From assembly GCA_029959085.1 (NCBI GenBank), contig JARWIR010000015.1:4029017-4093016 (forward strand): 64,000 bases of DNA, in the 5' to 3' direction. A program made the translations under genes and the position numbers. The notes under the pieces are model-generated. The model did not search any database, was not told the DNA's origin, and saw nothing but the letters and a program-made list of their open reading frames with translations. Shown here piece after piece: positions 38,516 through 51,740 of this stretch. Positions within the stretch are counted from its first letter, which is position 1, and each line of letters opens with the position of its first letter. Source of the stretch: Nemophila menziesii. Taxonomy: Eukaryota > Streptophyta > Magnoliopsida > Boraginales > Hydrophyllaceae.

Positions 38516-40084
38516 TTACAACCTTAACTCTAAATCTAGAGAATCTTCCCCTCCAGATTGAGTCTGAAACGCTTGTTCATAGCCATTCTGAACATAACTT
38601 GTATCTGTAGGAGTAAAACCATAATTAACCATTGATGCACTCCCATTGACAGAAGGAGCTCCAACAATTTTGGTTGGAAACAAATCTAATAGTGGCATTG
38701 CACTAGGACTATGAGATGTATCACTCTTATCAAGTCAGCGAGCCAAATATCTTCCGCCTGATGCCTTTGCCCTCTCAAACTTGTGAGCATTTTGGTGCCC
38801 GCCCTAAGCTCTACCACAAGAAAAAATCTTATAGCAGTACTCACATGCATACAACTTCAATCCATTCTTGGAATTATCAAGTTGTTTCCCGCCTGCTATT
38901 GCAACCATATTCTGCAAATTAGTGATATATTTAAAAGTTTCAACTTATCAAACAATTCTATCAATAGTAAATTAGTAAATCTTACCATGAAAACCAATGC
39001 GTTGTTCATATATGACTGAAATGTCAGGGCCATCGATCTTATTATTCGTACACATTTTTGGTTGTTAATGATGAAAGTGGTGTCATAGAGAAATTCTACT
39101 TCATATATATATATATATATATTTTTTTCAATTATGCCCAAATTATCCTGCATATCAAAATTAAAGTTACCAATTCTATTAGCATGGTTTTTCATTGCTA
39201 TTAAGGAAAATATGAGTATTAATAATACTATCTAAACAATCAGAGTTTTTAGCAAAAAAAAAAGAAGTTGTTAAATATTCTACCTATTCCTTGTTGAGAC
39301 AAAGTATAGGCCTAAAATTTTGTAATGTGTAAGAGTTATTAAACATAAAAGAAGAGTCTGGTTTATTAAATTACGTAGCAAATAAATTAGAAAAAAAGGA
39401 TAAATCATGTATCACCAACAGCAAGAAACAGTTACAATTTCTCTCTATTGCTCTTTATCGCGATAAAAAAGAGTAAAGACAATTGTATAAATATTGTTGG
39501 CACTATAAACATTCTACTTTTGTCTGCAATTAGACACTTACAAAATATTACGAATGTGTTATGTACTTAAAAAACATTTTTGTTGATTTATTACTAGTAT
39601 TAATATTTTCTTCTAAAATCCTTTCCACAGAAATTTTTACAACAATGACTATACAACAATACCTATATTTCAAAGTAAACCTAATTGATTTTTTTCTCAA
39701 ATGAAACAGTACAAAGAATCTAAAGATACATAAAAAATTAATACTTATGCTTCATATTTATGTAGGTATTACAACTCCACAAAAGATGAAAATTTCAAAG
39801 CATAGAATATGATTTATTCATCAAATTCTCAAAAAAATAATAATATATTAAAGTTTAAATATATATACGGATCTTATTACATATAAAATTATAAACTAAA
39901 ATCATAGAAAATGAAACGCATATCTTTTTTAAGGAAATGATAAAAAATAATACATTTTAACTATGTAAAAGTTGAAATGTTCTAGAGAAACTCCAGTAAC
40001 AATTTAGAAAATAAATTTAATTTTAACTTACCTCTTCGTTTCATAATTGATATTTGTTTGTTGAACAAATGAATTTGGCGGCAT
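38516..40084 (-). pseudogene. C2H2 zinc-finger/EAR pseudogene
   Basis: It is nearly identical to 35195-36763 but keeps the usual CEYCYKIF residues. Exon 1 has a substitution near 40044 (cataattg for catgattg). Confidence 0.8.
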
Positions 40085-41265
40085 AAGCTTGTCCTCCACT
40101 ATCACGCTCCTTTCTTTACATTATGATGTTTTTATTTGAGGTAAAAAGAAACCTAATAATATCAGGCAGCAAGACCGACCCAAAAGGTTGTAATTGGGCC
40201 GCAAATTTTATATTTTATGTTAATTTATTTAGAGTAAGAATTTTATTTGACAAATAAATAAAAAATGGACTGGGCTTGTAACTACTGAACTCCCTGGACT
40301 ATTTATTTTTAAAGAAATAACCTTCTTAATTTATTTGGAAATAAACATTTGTATTAAAAAATAAGGAAAAGATTACATGAAAGTTAACGAATACATGCTC
40401 ATTTTCAAGATATACCAAAATCCTAGTTATATATTTGATAATAGGGTTGATTCTAACAAAACCAAAATATTGAACTTACCCAAAAAATATAAAAATAAAA
40501 AGAACCGTTAAAAGTTTTTTTGAAAAAATAAAAAATTTCGGTTCGGTTTTTCAACGCTAAATTGTACAAAAACTAATTTATGTACATATTATTTTTTGAG
40601 TTTTGAATAATCTCTTCTCTATCCTTACTGAAGGAAGCTTTAAATTTTTTTATATTTAAAAATAATTAAAATAAGGGATAGAAACTCAATTAAGCTTGAA
40701 AACAAAAATGCTCACGTATAGTACCGCACGCTTGAAAAGGTCATACTGTATAAAATACCTTTACATTTATACTTAGTTGATATATCTAAAGAGTTGTTTT
40801 GTTTATTTAAAAATCTTCAAACTAAAGCATAGACATTATGTTACATAAAGATCCATCTGCAATTAATTATTTACAATTTTAATGCATAAAATTCCACTGT
40901 CAAGAATATATTTTTCCTACATCAGTTAATAACCTAATAATTTGACACTTCATATATGAATATGTGAGATAATAAAATGTCTCAAGTATACGTTATTGGA
41001 ATTATCCATTTACCAAACCCAACGGTATAAAACAAAAATATATACTGAACCGAAAACTGAGAAAACTTAATCAATCAAAATCGTTATGTTCGGTAATACC
41101 ATCCTTAAAGGACATATCATTCGTTTTAGGTTTTGGTAAAAAGCCGAAACGCACGTAACTATACTCACCATAGTTGATAAGGAACAAAAATCAGTTGTCT
41201 AGCAGTGAATTACATATGTAACTCCTAGCTTGAAGATTTTCCTTTACATTTCTATTCCAAGACAC

Positions 41266-41640
41266 ATGCCTAATAGAGGTATAGGGTTTATAACGAATAA
41301 ACTCCCTAATTCTGAGCATAAGATGTTTAACTCTCCAATTAGATACAGATGTCGAGAACAGGCTTTCCCAACACAGAAGTTTAGGACACCTAACTTCTTT
41401 ATTCCAATGATCTTAATTTATGTAGGTTCATTCTCAGGGAAAGTGGGTAGAGGTTTGCAAGGAGGGAGAAAATCCCCAAACACTCATGTGCGAATTAGAT
41501 GGCGCACAATGGAGTATCGAATAGTGTACAGAGACCTACGTAGTGGTGTATTATTAGTTTATTTCTCGAGACAAAGTTGGTTAAATGGTTTCAAGAGTGG
41601 TGCATATCCCTTTATTTTGGGTACATCACTAGTTCCTTAA
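41266..41640 (+). CDS. Hypothetical 124-codon ORF, third copy
   Basis: Same protein as the two preceding copies, in the third of four consecutive monomers that share the 7-bp deletion. Confidence 0.15.
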   Translation: MPNRGIGFITNKLPNSEHKMFNSPIRYRCREQAFPTQKFRTPNFFIPMILIYVGSFSGKVGRGLQGGRKSPNTHVRIRWRTMEYRIVYRDLRSGVLLVYFSRQSWLNGFKSGAYPFILGTSLVP

Positions 41641-41836
41641 GTTAGTTTCAAAATAACCACGGTATTTCATTTCCCTTATATAACATAACACCATATAAAT
41701 TCATATATCCATCATTTTCGCTAACATTTTCAATAGAACTTTAAATTAATATAAATGTGATACAACAACATTTATTATCTGAAACTAAACAAACTTTAAT
41801 GAGAAAATATGTAAAATATAGGGTCGTAATGATAAA

Positions 41837-43407
41837 TTACAACCTTAACTCTAAATCTAGAGAATCTTCCCCTCCAGATTGAGTCTGAAACTCTTGTTCA
41901 TAGCCATTCTGAACATAACTTGTATCTGTAGGAGTAAAACCATAATTAACCATTGATGCACTCCCATTGACAGAAGGAGCTCCAACAATTTTGGTTGGAA
42001 ACAAATCTAATAGTGGCATTGCACTAGGACTATGAGATGTATCACTCTTATCAAGTCAGCGAGCCAAATATCTTCCGCCTGATGCCTTTGCCCTCTCAAA
42101 CTTGTGAGCATTTTGGTGCCCGCCCTAAGCTCTACCACAAGAAAAAATCTTATAGCAGTACTCACATGCATACAACTTCAATCCATTCTTGGAATTATCA
42201 AGTTGTTTCCCGCCTGCTATTGCAACCATATTCTGCAAATTAGTGATATATTTAAAAGTTTCAACTTATCAAACAATTCTATCAATAGTAAATTAGTAAA
42301 TCTTACCATGAAAACCAATGCGTTGTTCATATATGACTGAAATGTCAGGGCCATCGATCTTATTATTCGTACACATTTTTGGTTGTTAATGATGAAAGTG
42401 GTGTCATAGAGAAATTCTACTTCATATATATATATATATATATATTTTTTTTTCAATTATGCCCAAATTATCCTGCATATCAAAATTAAAGTTACCAATT
42501 CTATTAGCATGGTTTTTCATTGCTATTAAGGAAAATATGAGTATTAATAATACTATCTAAACAATCAGAGTTTTTAGCAAAAACAAAAGAAGTTGTTAAA
42601 TATTCTACCTATTCCTTGTTGAGACAAAGTATAGGCCTAAAATTTTGTAATGTGTAAGAGTTATTAAACATAAAAGAAGAGTCTGGTTTATTAAATTACG
42701 TAGCAAATAAATTAGAAAAAGAGGATAAATCATGTATCACCAACAGCAAGAAACAGTTACAATTTCTCTCTATTGCTCTTTATCGCGATAAAAAAGAGTA
42801 AAGACAATTGTATAAATATTGTTGGCACTATAGACATTCTACTTTTGTCTGCAATTAGACACTTACACAATATTCGAATGTGTTATGTACTTAAAAACCT
42901 TTTTGTTGATTTATTACTAGTATTAATATTTTCTTCTAAAATCCTTTCCACAGAAATTTTTACAACAATGACTATACAACAATACCTATATTTCAAAGTA
43001 AACCTAATTGATTTTTTTCTCAAATGAAACAGTACAAAGAATCTAAAGATACATAAAAAATTAATACTTATGCTTCATATTTATGTAGGTATTACAACTC
43101 CACAAAAGATGAAAATTTCAAAGCATAGAATATGATTTATTCATCAAATTCTCAAAAAAATAATAATATATTAAAGTTTAAATATATATACGGATCTTAT
43201 TACATATAAAATTATAAACTAAAATCATAGAAAATGAAACGCATATCTTTTTTAAGGAAATGATAAAAAATAATACATTTTAACTATGTAAAAGTTGAAA
43301 TGTTCTAGAGAAACTCCAGTAACAATTTAGAAAATAAATTTAATTTTAACTTACCTCTTCGTTTCATGATTGATATTTGTTTGTTGAACAAATGAATTTG
43401 GCGGCAT
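41837..43407 (-). pseudogene. C2H2 zinc-finger/EAR pseudogene
   Basis: A near-identical copy whose tail has one Ala-to-Glu change (YEQEFQTQ). Its upstream intron-like region has small deletions near 42874 and 42895. Confidence 0.8.
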
Positions 43408-44588
43408 AAGCTTGTCCTCCACTATCACGCTCCTTTCTTTACATTATGACGTTTTTATTTGAGGTAAAAAGAAACCTAATAATATCAGGCAGCAAGACCG
43501 ACCCAAAAGGTTGTAATTGGGCCGCAAATTTTATATTTTATGTTAATTTATTTAGAGTAAGAATTTTATTTGACAAATAAATAAAAAATAGACTGGGCTT
43601 GTAACTACTGAACTCCCTGGACTATTTATTTTCAAAGAAATAACCTTCTTAATTTATTTGGAAATAAACATTTGTATTAAAAAATAAGGAAAAGATTACA
43701 TGAAAGTTAACGAATACATGCTCATTTTCAAGATATACCAAAATCCTAGTTATATATTTGATAATAGGGTTGATTCTAACAAAACCAAAATATTGAACTT
43801 ACCCAAAAAATATAAAAATAAAAAGAACCGTTAAAAGTTTTTTTGAAAAAATAAAAAATTTCGGTTCGGTTTTTCAACGCTAAATTGTCCAAAAACTAAT
43901 TTATGTACATATTATTTTTTGAGTTTTGAATAATCTCTTCTCTATCCTTACTGAAGGAAGCTTTAAATTTTTTTATATTTAAAAATAATTAAAATAAGGG
44001 ATAGAAACTCAATTAAGCTTGAAAACAAAAATGCTCACGTATAGTACCGCACGCTTGAAAAGGTCATACTATATAAAATACCTTTACATTTATACTTAGT
44101 TGATATATCTAAAGAGTTGTTTTGTTTATTTAAAAATCTTCAAACTAAAGCATAGACATTATGTTACATAAAGATCCATCTGCAATTAATTATTTACAAT
44201 TTTAATGCATAAAATTCCACTGTCAAGAATATATTTTTCCTACATCAGTTAATAACCTAATAATTTGACACTTCATATATGAATATGTGAGATAATAAAA
44301 TGTCTCAAGTATACGTTATTGGAATTATCCATTTACCAAACCCAACGGTATAAAACAAAAATATATACTGAACCGAAAACTGAGAAAACTTAATCAATCA
44401 AAATCGTTATGTTCGGTAATACCATCCTTAAAGGACATATCATTCGTTTTAGGTTTTGGTAAAAAGCCGAAACGCACGTAACTATACTCACCATAGTTGA
44501 TAAGGAACAAAAATCAGTTGTCTAGCAGTGAATTACATATGTAACTCCTAGCTTGAAGATTATCCTTTACATTTCTATTCCAAGACAC

Positions 44589-44963
44589 ATGCCTAATAGA
44601 GGTATAGGGTTTATAACGAATAAACTCCCTAATTCTGAGCATAAGATGTTTAACTCTCCAATTAGATACAGATGTCGAGAACAGGCTTTCCCAACACAGA
44701 AGTTTAGGACACCTAACTTCTTTATTCCAATGATCTTAATTTATGTAGGTTCATTCTCAGGGAAAGTGGGTAGAGGTTTGCAAGGAGGTAGAAAATCCCC
44801 AAACACTCATGTGCGAATTAGATGGCGCACAATGGAGTATCGAATAGTGTACAGAGACCTACGTAGTGGTGTATTATTAGTTTATTTCTCGAGACAAAGT
44901 TGGTTAAATGGTTTCAAGAGTGGTGCATATCCCTTTATTTTGGGTACATCACTAGTTCCTTAA
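44589..44963 (+). CDS. Hypothetical 124-codon ORF, fourth copy
   Basis: Same frame. A nucleotide change (ggaggtaga for ggagggaga) near 44789 leaves the encoded Gly unchanged. The next monomer to the right has the 7 bases back and the frame is broken. Confidence 0.15.
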   Translation: MPNRGIGFITNKLPNSEHKMFNSPIRYRCREQAFPTQKFRTPNFFIPMILIYVGSFSGKVGRGLQGGRKSPNTHVRIRWRTMEYRIVYRDLRSGVLLVYFSRQSWLNGFKSGAYPFILGTSLVP

Positions 44964-45159
44964 GTTAGTTTCAAAATAACCACGGTATTTCATTTCCCTT
45001 ATATAACATAACACCATATAAATTCATATATCCATCAATTTCGCTAACATTTTCAATAGAACTTTAAATTAATATAAATGTGATACAACAACATTTATTA
45101 TCTGAAACTAAACAAACTTTAATGAGAAAATATGTAAAATATAGGGTCGTAATGATAAA

Positions 45160-45743
45160 TTACAACCTTAACTCTAAATCTAGAGAATCTTCCCCTCCAG
45201 ATTGAGTCTGAAACGCTTGTTCATAGCCATTCTGAACATAACTTGTATCTGTAGGAGTAAAACCATAATTAACCATTGATGCACTCCCATTGACAGAAGG
45301 AGCTCCAACAATTTTGGTTGGAAACAAATCTAATAGTGGCATTGCACTAGGACTATGAGATGTATCACTCTTATCAAGTCAGCGAGCCAAATATCTTCCG
45401 CCTGATGCCTTTGCCCTCTCAAACTTGTGAGCATTTTGGTGCCCGCCCTAAGCTCTACCACAAGAAAAAATCTTATAGCAGTACTCACAAGCATACAACT
45501 TCAATCCATTCTTGGAATTATCAAGTTGTTTCCCGCCTGCTATTGCAACCATATTCTGCAAATTAGTGATATATTTAAAAGTTTCAACTTATCAAACAAT
45601 TCTATCGCTAGTAAATTAGTAAATCTTACCATGAAAACCAATGCGTTGTTCATATATGACTGAAATGTCAGGGCCATCGATCTTATTATTCGTACACATT
45701 TTTGGTTGTTAATGATGAAAGTGGTGTCATAGAGAAATTCTAC

Positions 45744-45803
<60 letters not shown>

Positions 45804-46763
45804 TTTTCAATTATGCCCAAATTATCCTGCATATCAAAATTAAAGTTACCAATTCTATTAGCATGGTTTTTCATTGCTATTAAGGAAAATATGAGTATTA
45901 ATAATACTATCTAAACAATCAGAGTTTTTAGCAAAAACAAAAGAAGTTGTTAAATATTCTACCTATTCCTTGTTGAGACAAAGTATAGGCCTAAAATTTT
46001 GTAATGTGTAAGAGTTATTAAACATAAAAGAAGAGTCTGGTTTATTAAATTACGTAGCAAATAAATTAGAAAAAAAGGATAAATCATGTATCACCAAAAG
46101 CAAGAAACAGTTACAATTTCTCTCTATTGCTCTTTATCGCGATAAAAAAGAGTAAAGACAATTGTATAAATATTGTTGGCACTATAAACATTCTACTTTT
46201 GTCTGCAATTAGACACTTACAAAATATTACGAATGTGTTATGTACTTAAAAAACCTTTTTGTTGATTTATTACTAGTATTAATATTTTCTTCTAAAATCC
46301 TTTCCACAGAAATTTTTACAACAATGACTATACAACAATACCTATATTTCAAAGTAAACCTAATTGATTTTTTTCTCAAATGAAACAGTACAAAGAATCT
46401 AAAGATACATAAAAAATTAATACTTATGCTTCATATTTATGTAGGTATTACAACTCCACAAAAGATGAAAATTTCAAAGCATAGAATATGATTTATTCAT
46501 CAAATTCTCAAAAAAATAATAATATATTAAAGTTTAAATATATATACGGATCTTATTACATATAAAATTATAAACTAAAATCATAGAAAATGAAACGCAT
46601 ATCTTTTTTAAGGAAATGATAAAAAATAATACATTTTAACTATGTAAAAGTTGAAATGTTCTAGAGAAACTCCAGTAACAATTTAGAAAATAAATTTAAT
46701 TTTAACTTACCTCTTCGTTTCATGATTGATATTTGTTTGTTGAACAAATGAATTTGGCGGCAT
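45160..46763 (-). pseudogene. C2H2 zinc-finger/EAR pseudogene with long TA expansion
   Basis: The tail is identical to the consensus. The TA tract (about 45748-45801) is one of the two longest in the array. A Cys codon before the finger is changed (CAAGCATAC on the plus strand near 45489 alters the YAC start of the finger to YAC-like LYAC context), so the finger is also mutated nearby. Confidence 0.75.
45748..45801. repeat. (TA)n microsatellite
   Basis: About 27 TA units, the second long allele of the within-monomer tract. Confidence 0.9.
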
Positions 46764-47785
46764 AAGCTTGTCCTCCACTATCACGCTCCTTTCTTTACAT
46801 TATGACGTTTTTATTTGAGGTAAAAAAAAACCTAATAATATCAGGCAGCAAGACCGACCCAAAAGGTTGTAATTGGGCCGCAAATTTTATATTTTATGTT
46901 AATTTATTTAGAGTAAGAATTTTATTTGACAAATAAATAAAAAATGGACTGGGCTTGTAACTACTGAACTCCCTGGACTATTTATTTTCAAAGAAATAAT
47001 CTTCTTAATTTATTTGGAAATAAACATTTGTATTAAAAAATAAGGAAAAGATTACATGAAAGTTAACGAATACATGCTCATTTTCAAGATATACCAAAAT
47101 CCTAGTTATATATTTGATAATAGGGTTGATTCTAACAAAACCAAAATATTGAACTTACCCAAAAAATATAAAAATAAAAAGAACCGTTAAAAGTTTTTTT
47201 GAAAAAATAAAAAATTTCGGTTCGGTTTTTCAACGCTAAATTGTACAAAAACTAATTTATGTACATATTATTTTTTGAGTTTTGAATAATCTCTTCTCTA
47301 TCCTTACTGAAGGAAGCTTTAAATTTTTTTATATTTAAAAATAATTAAAATAAGGGATAGAAACTCAATTAAGCTTGAAAACAAAAATGCTCACGTATAG
47401 TACCGCACGCTTGAAAAGGTCATACTGTATAAAATACCTTTACATTTATACTTAGTTGATATATCTAAAGAGTTGTTTTGTTTATTTAAAAATCTTCAAA
47501 CTAAAGCATAGACATTATGTTATATAAAGATCCATCTGCAATTAATTATTTACAATTTTAATGCATAAAATTCCACTGTCAAGAATATATTTTTCCTACA
47601 TCAGTTAATAACCTAATAATTTGACACTTCATATATGAATATGTGAGATAATAAAATGTCTCAAGTATACGTTATTGGAATTATCCATTTACCAAACCCA
47701 ACGGTATAAAACAAAAATATATACTGAACCGAAAACTGAGAAAACTTAATCAATCAAAATCGTTATGTTCGGTAATACCATCCTT

Positions 47786-50700
47786 AAAGGACATATCATT
47801 TGTTTTAGGTTTTGGTAAAAAGCCGAAACGCACGTAACTATACTCACCATAGTTGATAAGGAACAAAAATCAGTTGTCTAGCAGTGAATTACATATGTAA
47901 CTCCTAGCTTGAAGATTTTCCTTTACATTTCTATTCCAAGAAACATGCCTAATAGAGGTATAGGGTTTATAACGAATAAACTCCCTAATTCTGAGCATAA
48001 GATGTTTAACTCTCCAATTAGATACAGATGTCGAGAACAGGCTTTCCCAACACAGAAGTTTAGGACACCTAACTTCTTTATTCCAATGATCTTAATTTAT
48101 GTAGGTTCATTCTCAGGGAAAGTGGGTAGAGCTTTGCAAGGAGGGAGAAAATCCCCAAACTCCCCTAACTCATGTGCGAATTAGATGGCGCACAATGGAG
48201 TATCGAATAGTGTACAGAGACCTACGTAGTGGTGTATTATTAGTTTATTTCTCGAGACAAAGTTGGTTAAATGGTTTCAAGAGTGGTGCATATCCCTTTA
48301 TTTTGGGTACATCACTAGTTCCTTAAGTTAGTTTCAAAATAACCACGGTATTTCATTTTCCTTATATAACATAACACCATATAAATTCATATATCCATCA
48401 TTTTCGCTAACATTTTCAATAGAACTTTAAATTAATATAAATGTGATACAACAACATTTATTATCTGAAACTAAACAAACTTTAATGAGAAAATATGTAA
48501 AATATAGGGTCGTAATGATAAATTACAACCTTAACTCTAAATCTAGAGAATCTTCCCCTCCAGATTGAGTCTGAAATGCTTGTTCATAGCCATTCTGAAC
48601 ATAACTTGTATCTGTAGGAGTAAAACCATAATTAACCATTGATGCACTCCCATTGACAGAAGGAGCTCCAACAATTTTGGTTGGAAACAAATCTAATAGT
48701 GGCATTGCACTAGGACTATGAGATGTATCACTCTTATCAAGTCAGCGAGCCAAATATCTTCCGCCTGATGCCTTTGCCCTCTCAAACTTGTGAGCATTTT
48801 GGTGCCCGCCCTAAGCTCTACCACAAGAAAAAATCTTATAGCAGTACTCACATGCATACAACTTCAATCCATTCTTGGAATTATCAAGTTGTTTCCCGCC
48901 TGCTATTGCAACCATATTCTGCAAATTAGTGATATATTTAAAAGTTTCAACTTATCAAACAATTCTATCAACAGTAAATTAGTAAATCTTACCATGAAAA
49001 TCAGTGCGTTGTTCATATATGACTGAAATGTCAGGGCCATCGATCTTATTATTCGTACACATTTTTGGTTGTTAATGATGAAAGTGGTGTCATAGAGAAA
49101 TTCTACTTTATATATATATATATATATATATTTTTCAATTATGCCCAAATTATCCTGCATATCAAAATTAAAGTTACCAATTCTATTAGCATGGTTTTTC
49201 ATTGCTATTAAGGTAAATATGAGTATTAATAATACTATCTAAACAATCAGAGTTTTTAGCAAAAACAAAAGAAGTTGTTAAATATTCTACCTATTCCTTG
49301 TTGAGACAAAGTATAGGCCTAAAATTTTGTAATGTGTAAGAGTTATTAAACATAAAAGAAGAGTCTGGTTTATTAAATTACGTAGCAAATAAATTAGAAA
49401 AAAAGGATAAATCATGTATCACCAACAGCAAGAAACAGTTACAATTTCTCTCTATTGCTCTTTATCGCGATAAAAAAGAGTAAAGACAATTGTATAAATA
49501 TTGTTGGCACTATAAACATTCTACTTTTGTCTGCAATTAGACACTTACAAAATATTACGAATGTGTTATGTACTTAAAAAACCTTTTTGTTGATTTATTA
49601 CTAGTATTAATATTTTCTTCTAAAATCCTTTCCACAGAAATTTTTACAACAATGACTATACAACAATACCTATATTTCAAAGTAAACCTAATTGATTTTT
49701 TTCTCAAATGAAACAGTACAAAGAATCTAAAGATACATAAAAAATTAATACTTATGCTTCATATTTATGTAGGTATTACAACTCCACAAAAGATGAAAAT
49801 TTCAAAGCATAGAATATGATTTATTCATCAAATTCTCAAAAAAATAATAATATATTAAAGTTTAAATATATATACGGATCTTATTACATATAAAATTATA
49901 AACTAAAATCATAGAAAATGAAACGCATATCTTTTTTAAGGAAATGATAAAAAATAATACATTTTAACTATGTAAAAGTTGAAATGTTCTAGAGAAACTC
50001 CAGTAACAATTTAGAAAATAAATTTAATTTTAACTTACCTCTTCGTTTCATGATTGATATTTGTTTGTTGAACAAATGAATTTGGCGGCATAAGCTTGTC
50101 CTCCACTATCACGCTCCTTTCTTTACATTATGACGTTTTTATTTGAGGTAAAAAGAAACCTAATAATATCAGGCAGCAAGACCGACCCAAAAGGTTGTAA
50201 TTGGGCCGCAAATTTTATATTTTATGTTAATTTATTTAGAGTAAGAATTTTATTTGACAAATAAATAAAAAATGGACTGGGCTTGTAACTACTGAACTCC
50301 CTGGACTATTTATTTTCAAAGAAAGAACCTTCTTAATTTATTTGGCAATAAACATTTGTATTAAAAAATAAGGAAAAGATTACATGAAAGTTAACGAATA
50401 CATGCTCATTTTCAAGAAATACCAAAATCCTAGTTATATATTTGATAATAGGGTTGATTCTAACAAAACCAAAATATTGAACTTACCCAAAAAATATAAA
50501 AATAAAAAGAACCGTTAAAAGTTTTTTTGAAAAAATAAAATTTTTCGGTTCGGTTTTTCTACGCTAAATAGTACAAAAACTAATTTATGTACATATTTTT
50601 TTTTGAGTTTTGAATAATCTCTTCTCTATCCTTACTGAAGGAAGCTTTAAATTTTTTTATATTTAAAAATAATTAAAATAAGGGATAGAAACTCAATTAA

Positions 50701-51113
50701 GCTTGAAAACAAAAATGCTCACGTATAGTACCGCACGCTTGAAAAGGTCATAATGTATAAAATACCTTTACATTTATACTTAGTTGATATATCTAAAGAG
50801 TTGTTTTGTTTATTTAAAAATTATCAAACTAAAGCGTAGACATTATGTTATATAAAGATCCATCTGCAATTAATTATTTACAATTTTAATGCATAAAATT
50901 CCACTGTCAAGAATATATTTTTCCTACATCAGTTAATAACCTAATAATTTGACACTTCATATATGAATATGTGAGATAATAAAATGTCTCAAGTATACGT
51001 TATTGGAATTATCCATTTACCAAACCCAACGGTATAAAACAAAAATATATACTGAACCGAAAACTGAGAAAACTTAATCAATCAAAATCGTTATGTTCGG
51101 TAATACCATCCTT
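47786..51113. repeat. Full monomer, short form
   Basis: Length is 3,328 bp. It is a mosaic: its plus-strand frame keeps the ancestral 7 bases, but many other sites match the 34-47 kb group. Confidence 0.9.
48523..50091 (-). pseudogene. C2H2 zinc-finger/EAR pseudogene, rightmost copy
   Basis: This is the last copy before the array edge. Its 60-codon tail is open and matches the consensus. The small upstream exon is of the NNALIF type, as in the left and middle monomers, not the NNALVF type of the 35-46 kb group, which supports a mosaic origin. Confidence 0.8.
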
Positions 51114-51740
51114 AAAGGACATATCATTCGTTTTTGGTTTTGGTAAAAAGCCGAAACGCACGTAACTATACTCACCATAGTTGATAAGGAACAAAAATCA
51201 GTTGTCTAGCAGTGAATTACATATGTAACTCCTAGCTTGAAGATTTTCCTTTACATTTCTATTCCAAGAAACATGCCTAATAGAGGTATAGGGTTTATAA
51301 CGAATAAACTCCCTAATTCTAAGCATAAGATGTTTAACTCTCCAATTAGATACAGATGTCGAGAACAGGCTTTACCAACACAGAAGTTTAGGACACCTAA
51401 CTTCTTTATTCCAATGATCTCAATTTATGTAGGTTCATTCTCAGGGAAAGTGGGTAGAGGTTTGCAAAGAGGGAGAAAATCCCCAAACTCCCCTAACTCA
51501 TGTGCGAATTAGATGGCGCACAATGGAGTATCGAATAGTGTACAGAGACCTACGTAGTGGTGTATTATTAGTTTATTTCTCGAGACAAAGTTGGTTAAAT
51601 GGTTTCAAGAGTGGTGCATATCCATTTATTTTGGGTACATCACTAGTTCCTTAAGTTAGTTTCAAAATAACCACGGTATTTCATTTCCCTTATATATCAT
51701 AACACCATATAAATTCATATATCCATCATTTTCGCTAACA
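51114..51740. repeat. Terminal partial monomer
   Basis: Only the first about 627 bp of a monomer remain. Similarity ends after the cattttcgctaaca motif near 51740, before the zinc-finger exon, and unique sequence follows. Confidence 0.88.

Larger units (their letters stand above)
37786..41106. repeat. Full monomer, 3,321-bp type
   Basis: It has the same length as the preceding monomer and differs from it at only a few positions seen by eye, such as a restored C in the zinc-finger exon near 38828. Confidence 0.92.
41107..44429. repeat. Full monomer, 3,323-bp type
   Basis: It belongs to the near-identical run. Small differences include an Ala-to-Glu change in the EAR exon and small deletions near 42874 and 42895. 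Confidence 0.92.
44430..47785. repeat. Full monomer with long TA tract
   Basis: Length is 3,356 bp. The excess over 3,321 bp is explained by the long (TA)n run at about 45748-45801. It shares the 7-bp deletion with the three monomers to its left. Confidence 0.92.
1..51740. repeat. Tandem array of a 3.3-3.5 kb gene-derived macrosatellite
   Basis: Landmark sequences recur in the same order and orientation throughout. Using the landmark aaaggacat as phase point, repeats begin at 1551, 9274, 12962, 20690, 24052, 27580, 31126, 34465, 37786, 41107, 44430, 47786 and 51114. Simple monomers are 3,321 to 3,546 bp. Two intervals of about 7.7 kb contain a monomer whose second half was replaced by foreign DNA. 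The left edge lies outside the window and the right edge is at about 51740. Every full monomer holds one decayed minus-strand zinc-finger gene, so this is an amplified gene locus rather than a simple satellite. Neither strand has a long intact ORF. Confidence 0.95.

Noticed and set aside
1..51740. CRISPR-like or rDNA array
   Set aside because: The repeat is kilobases long with gene content and introns; there are no short direct repeats with unique spacers and no rRNA sequence.
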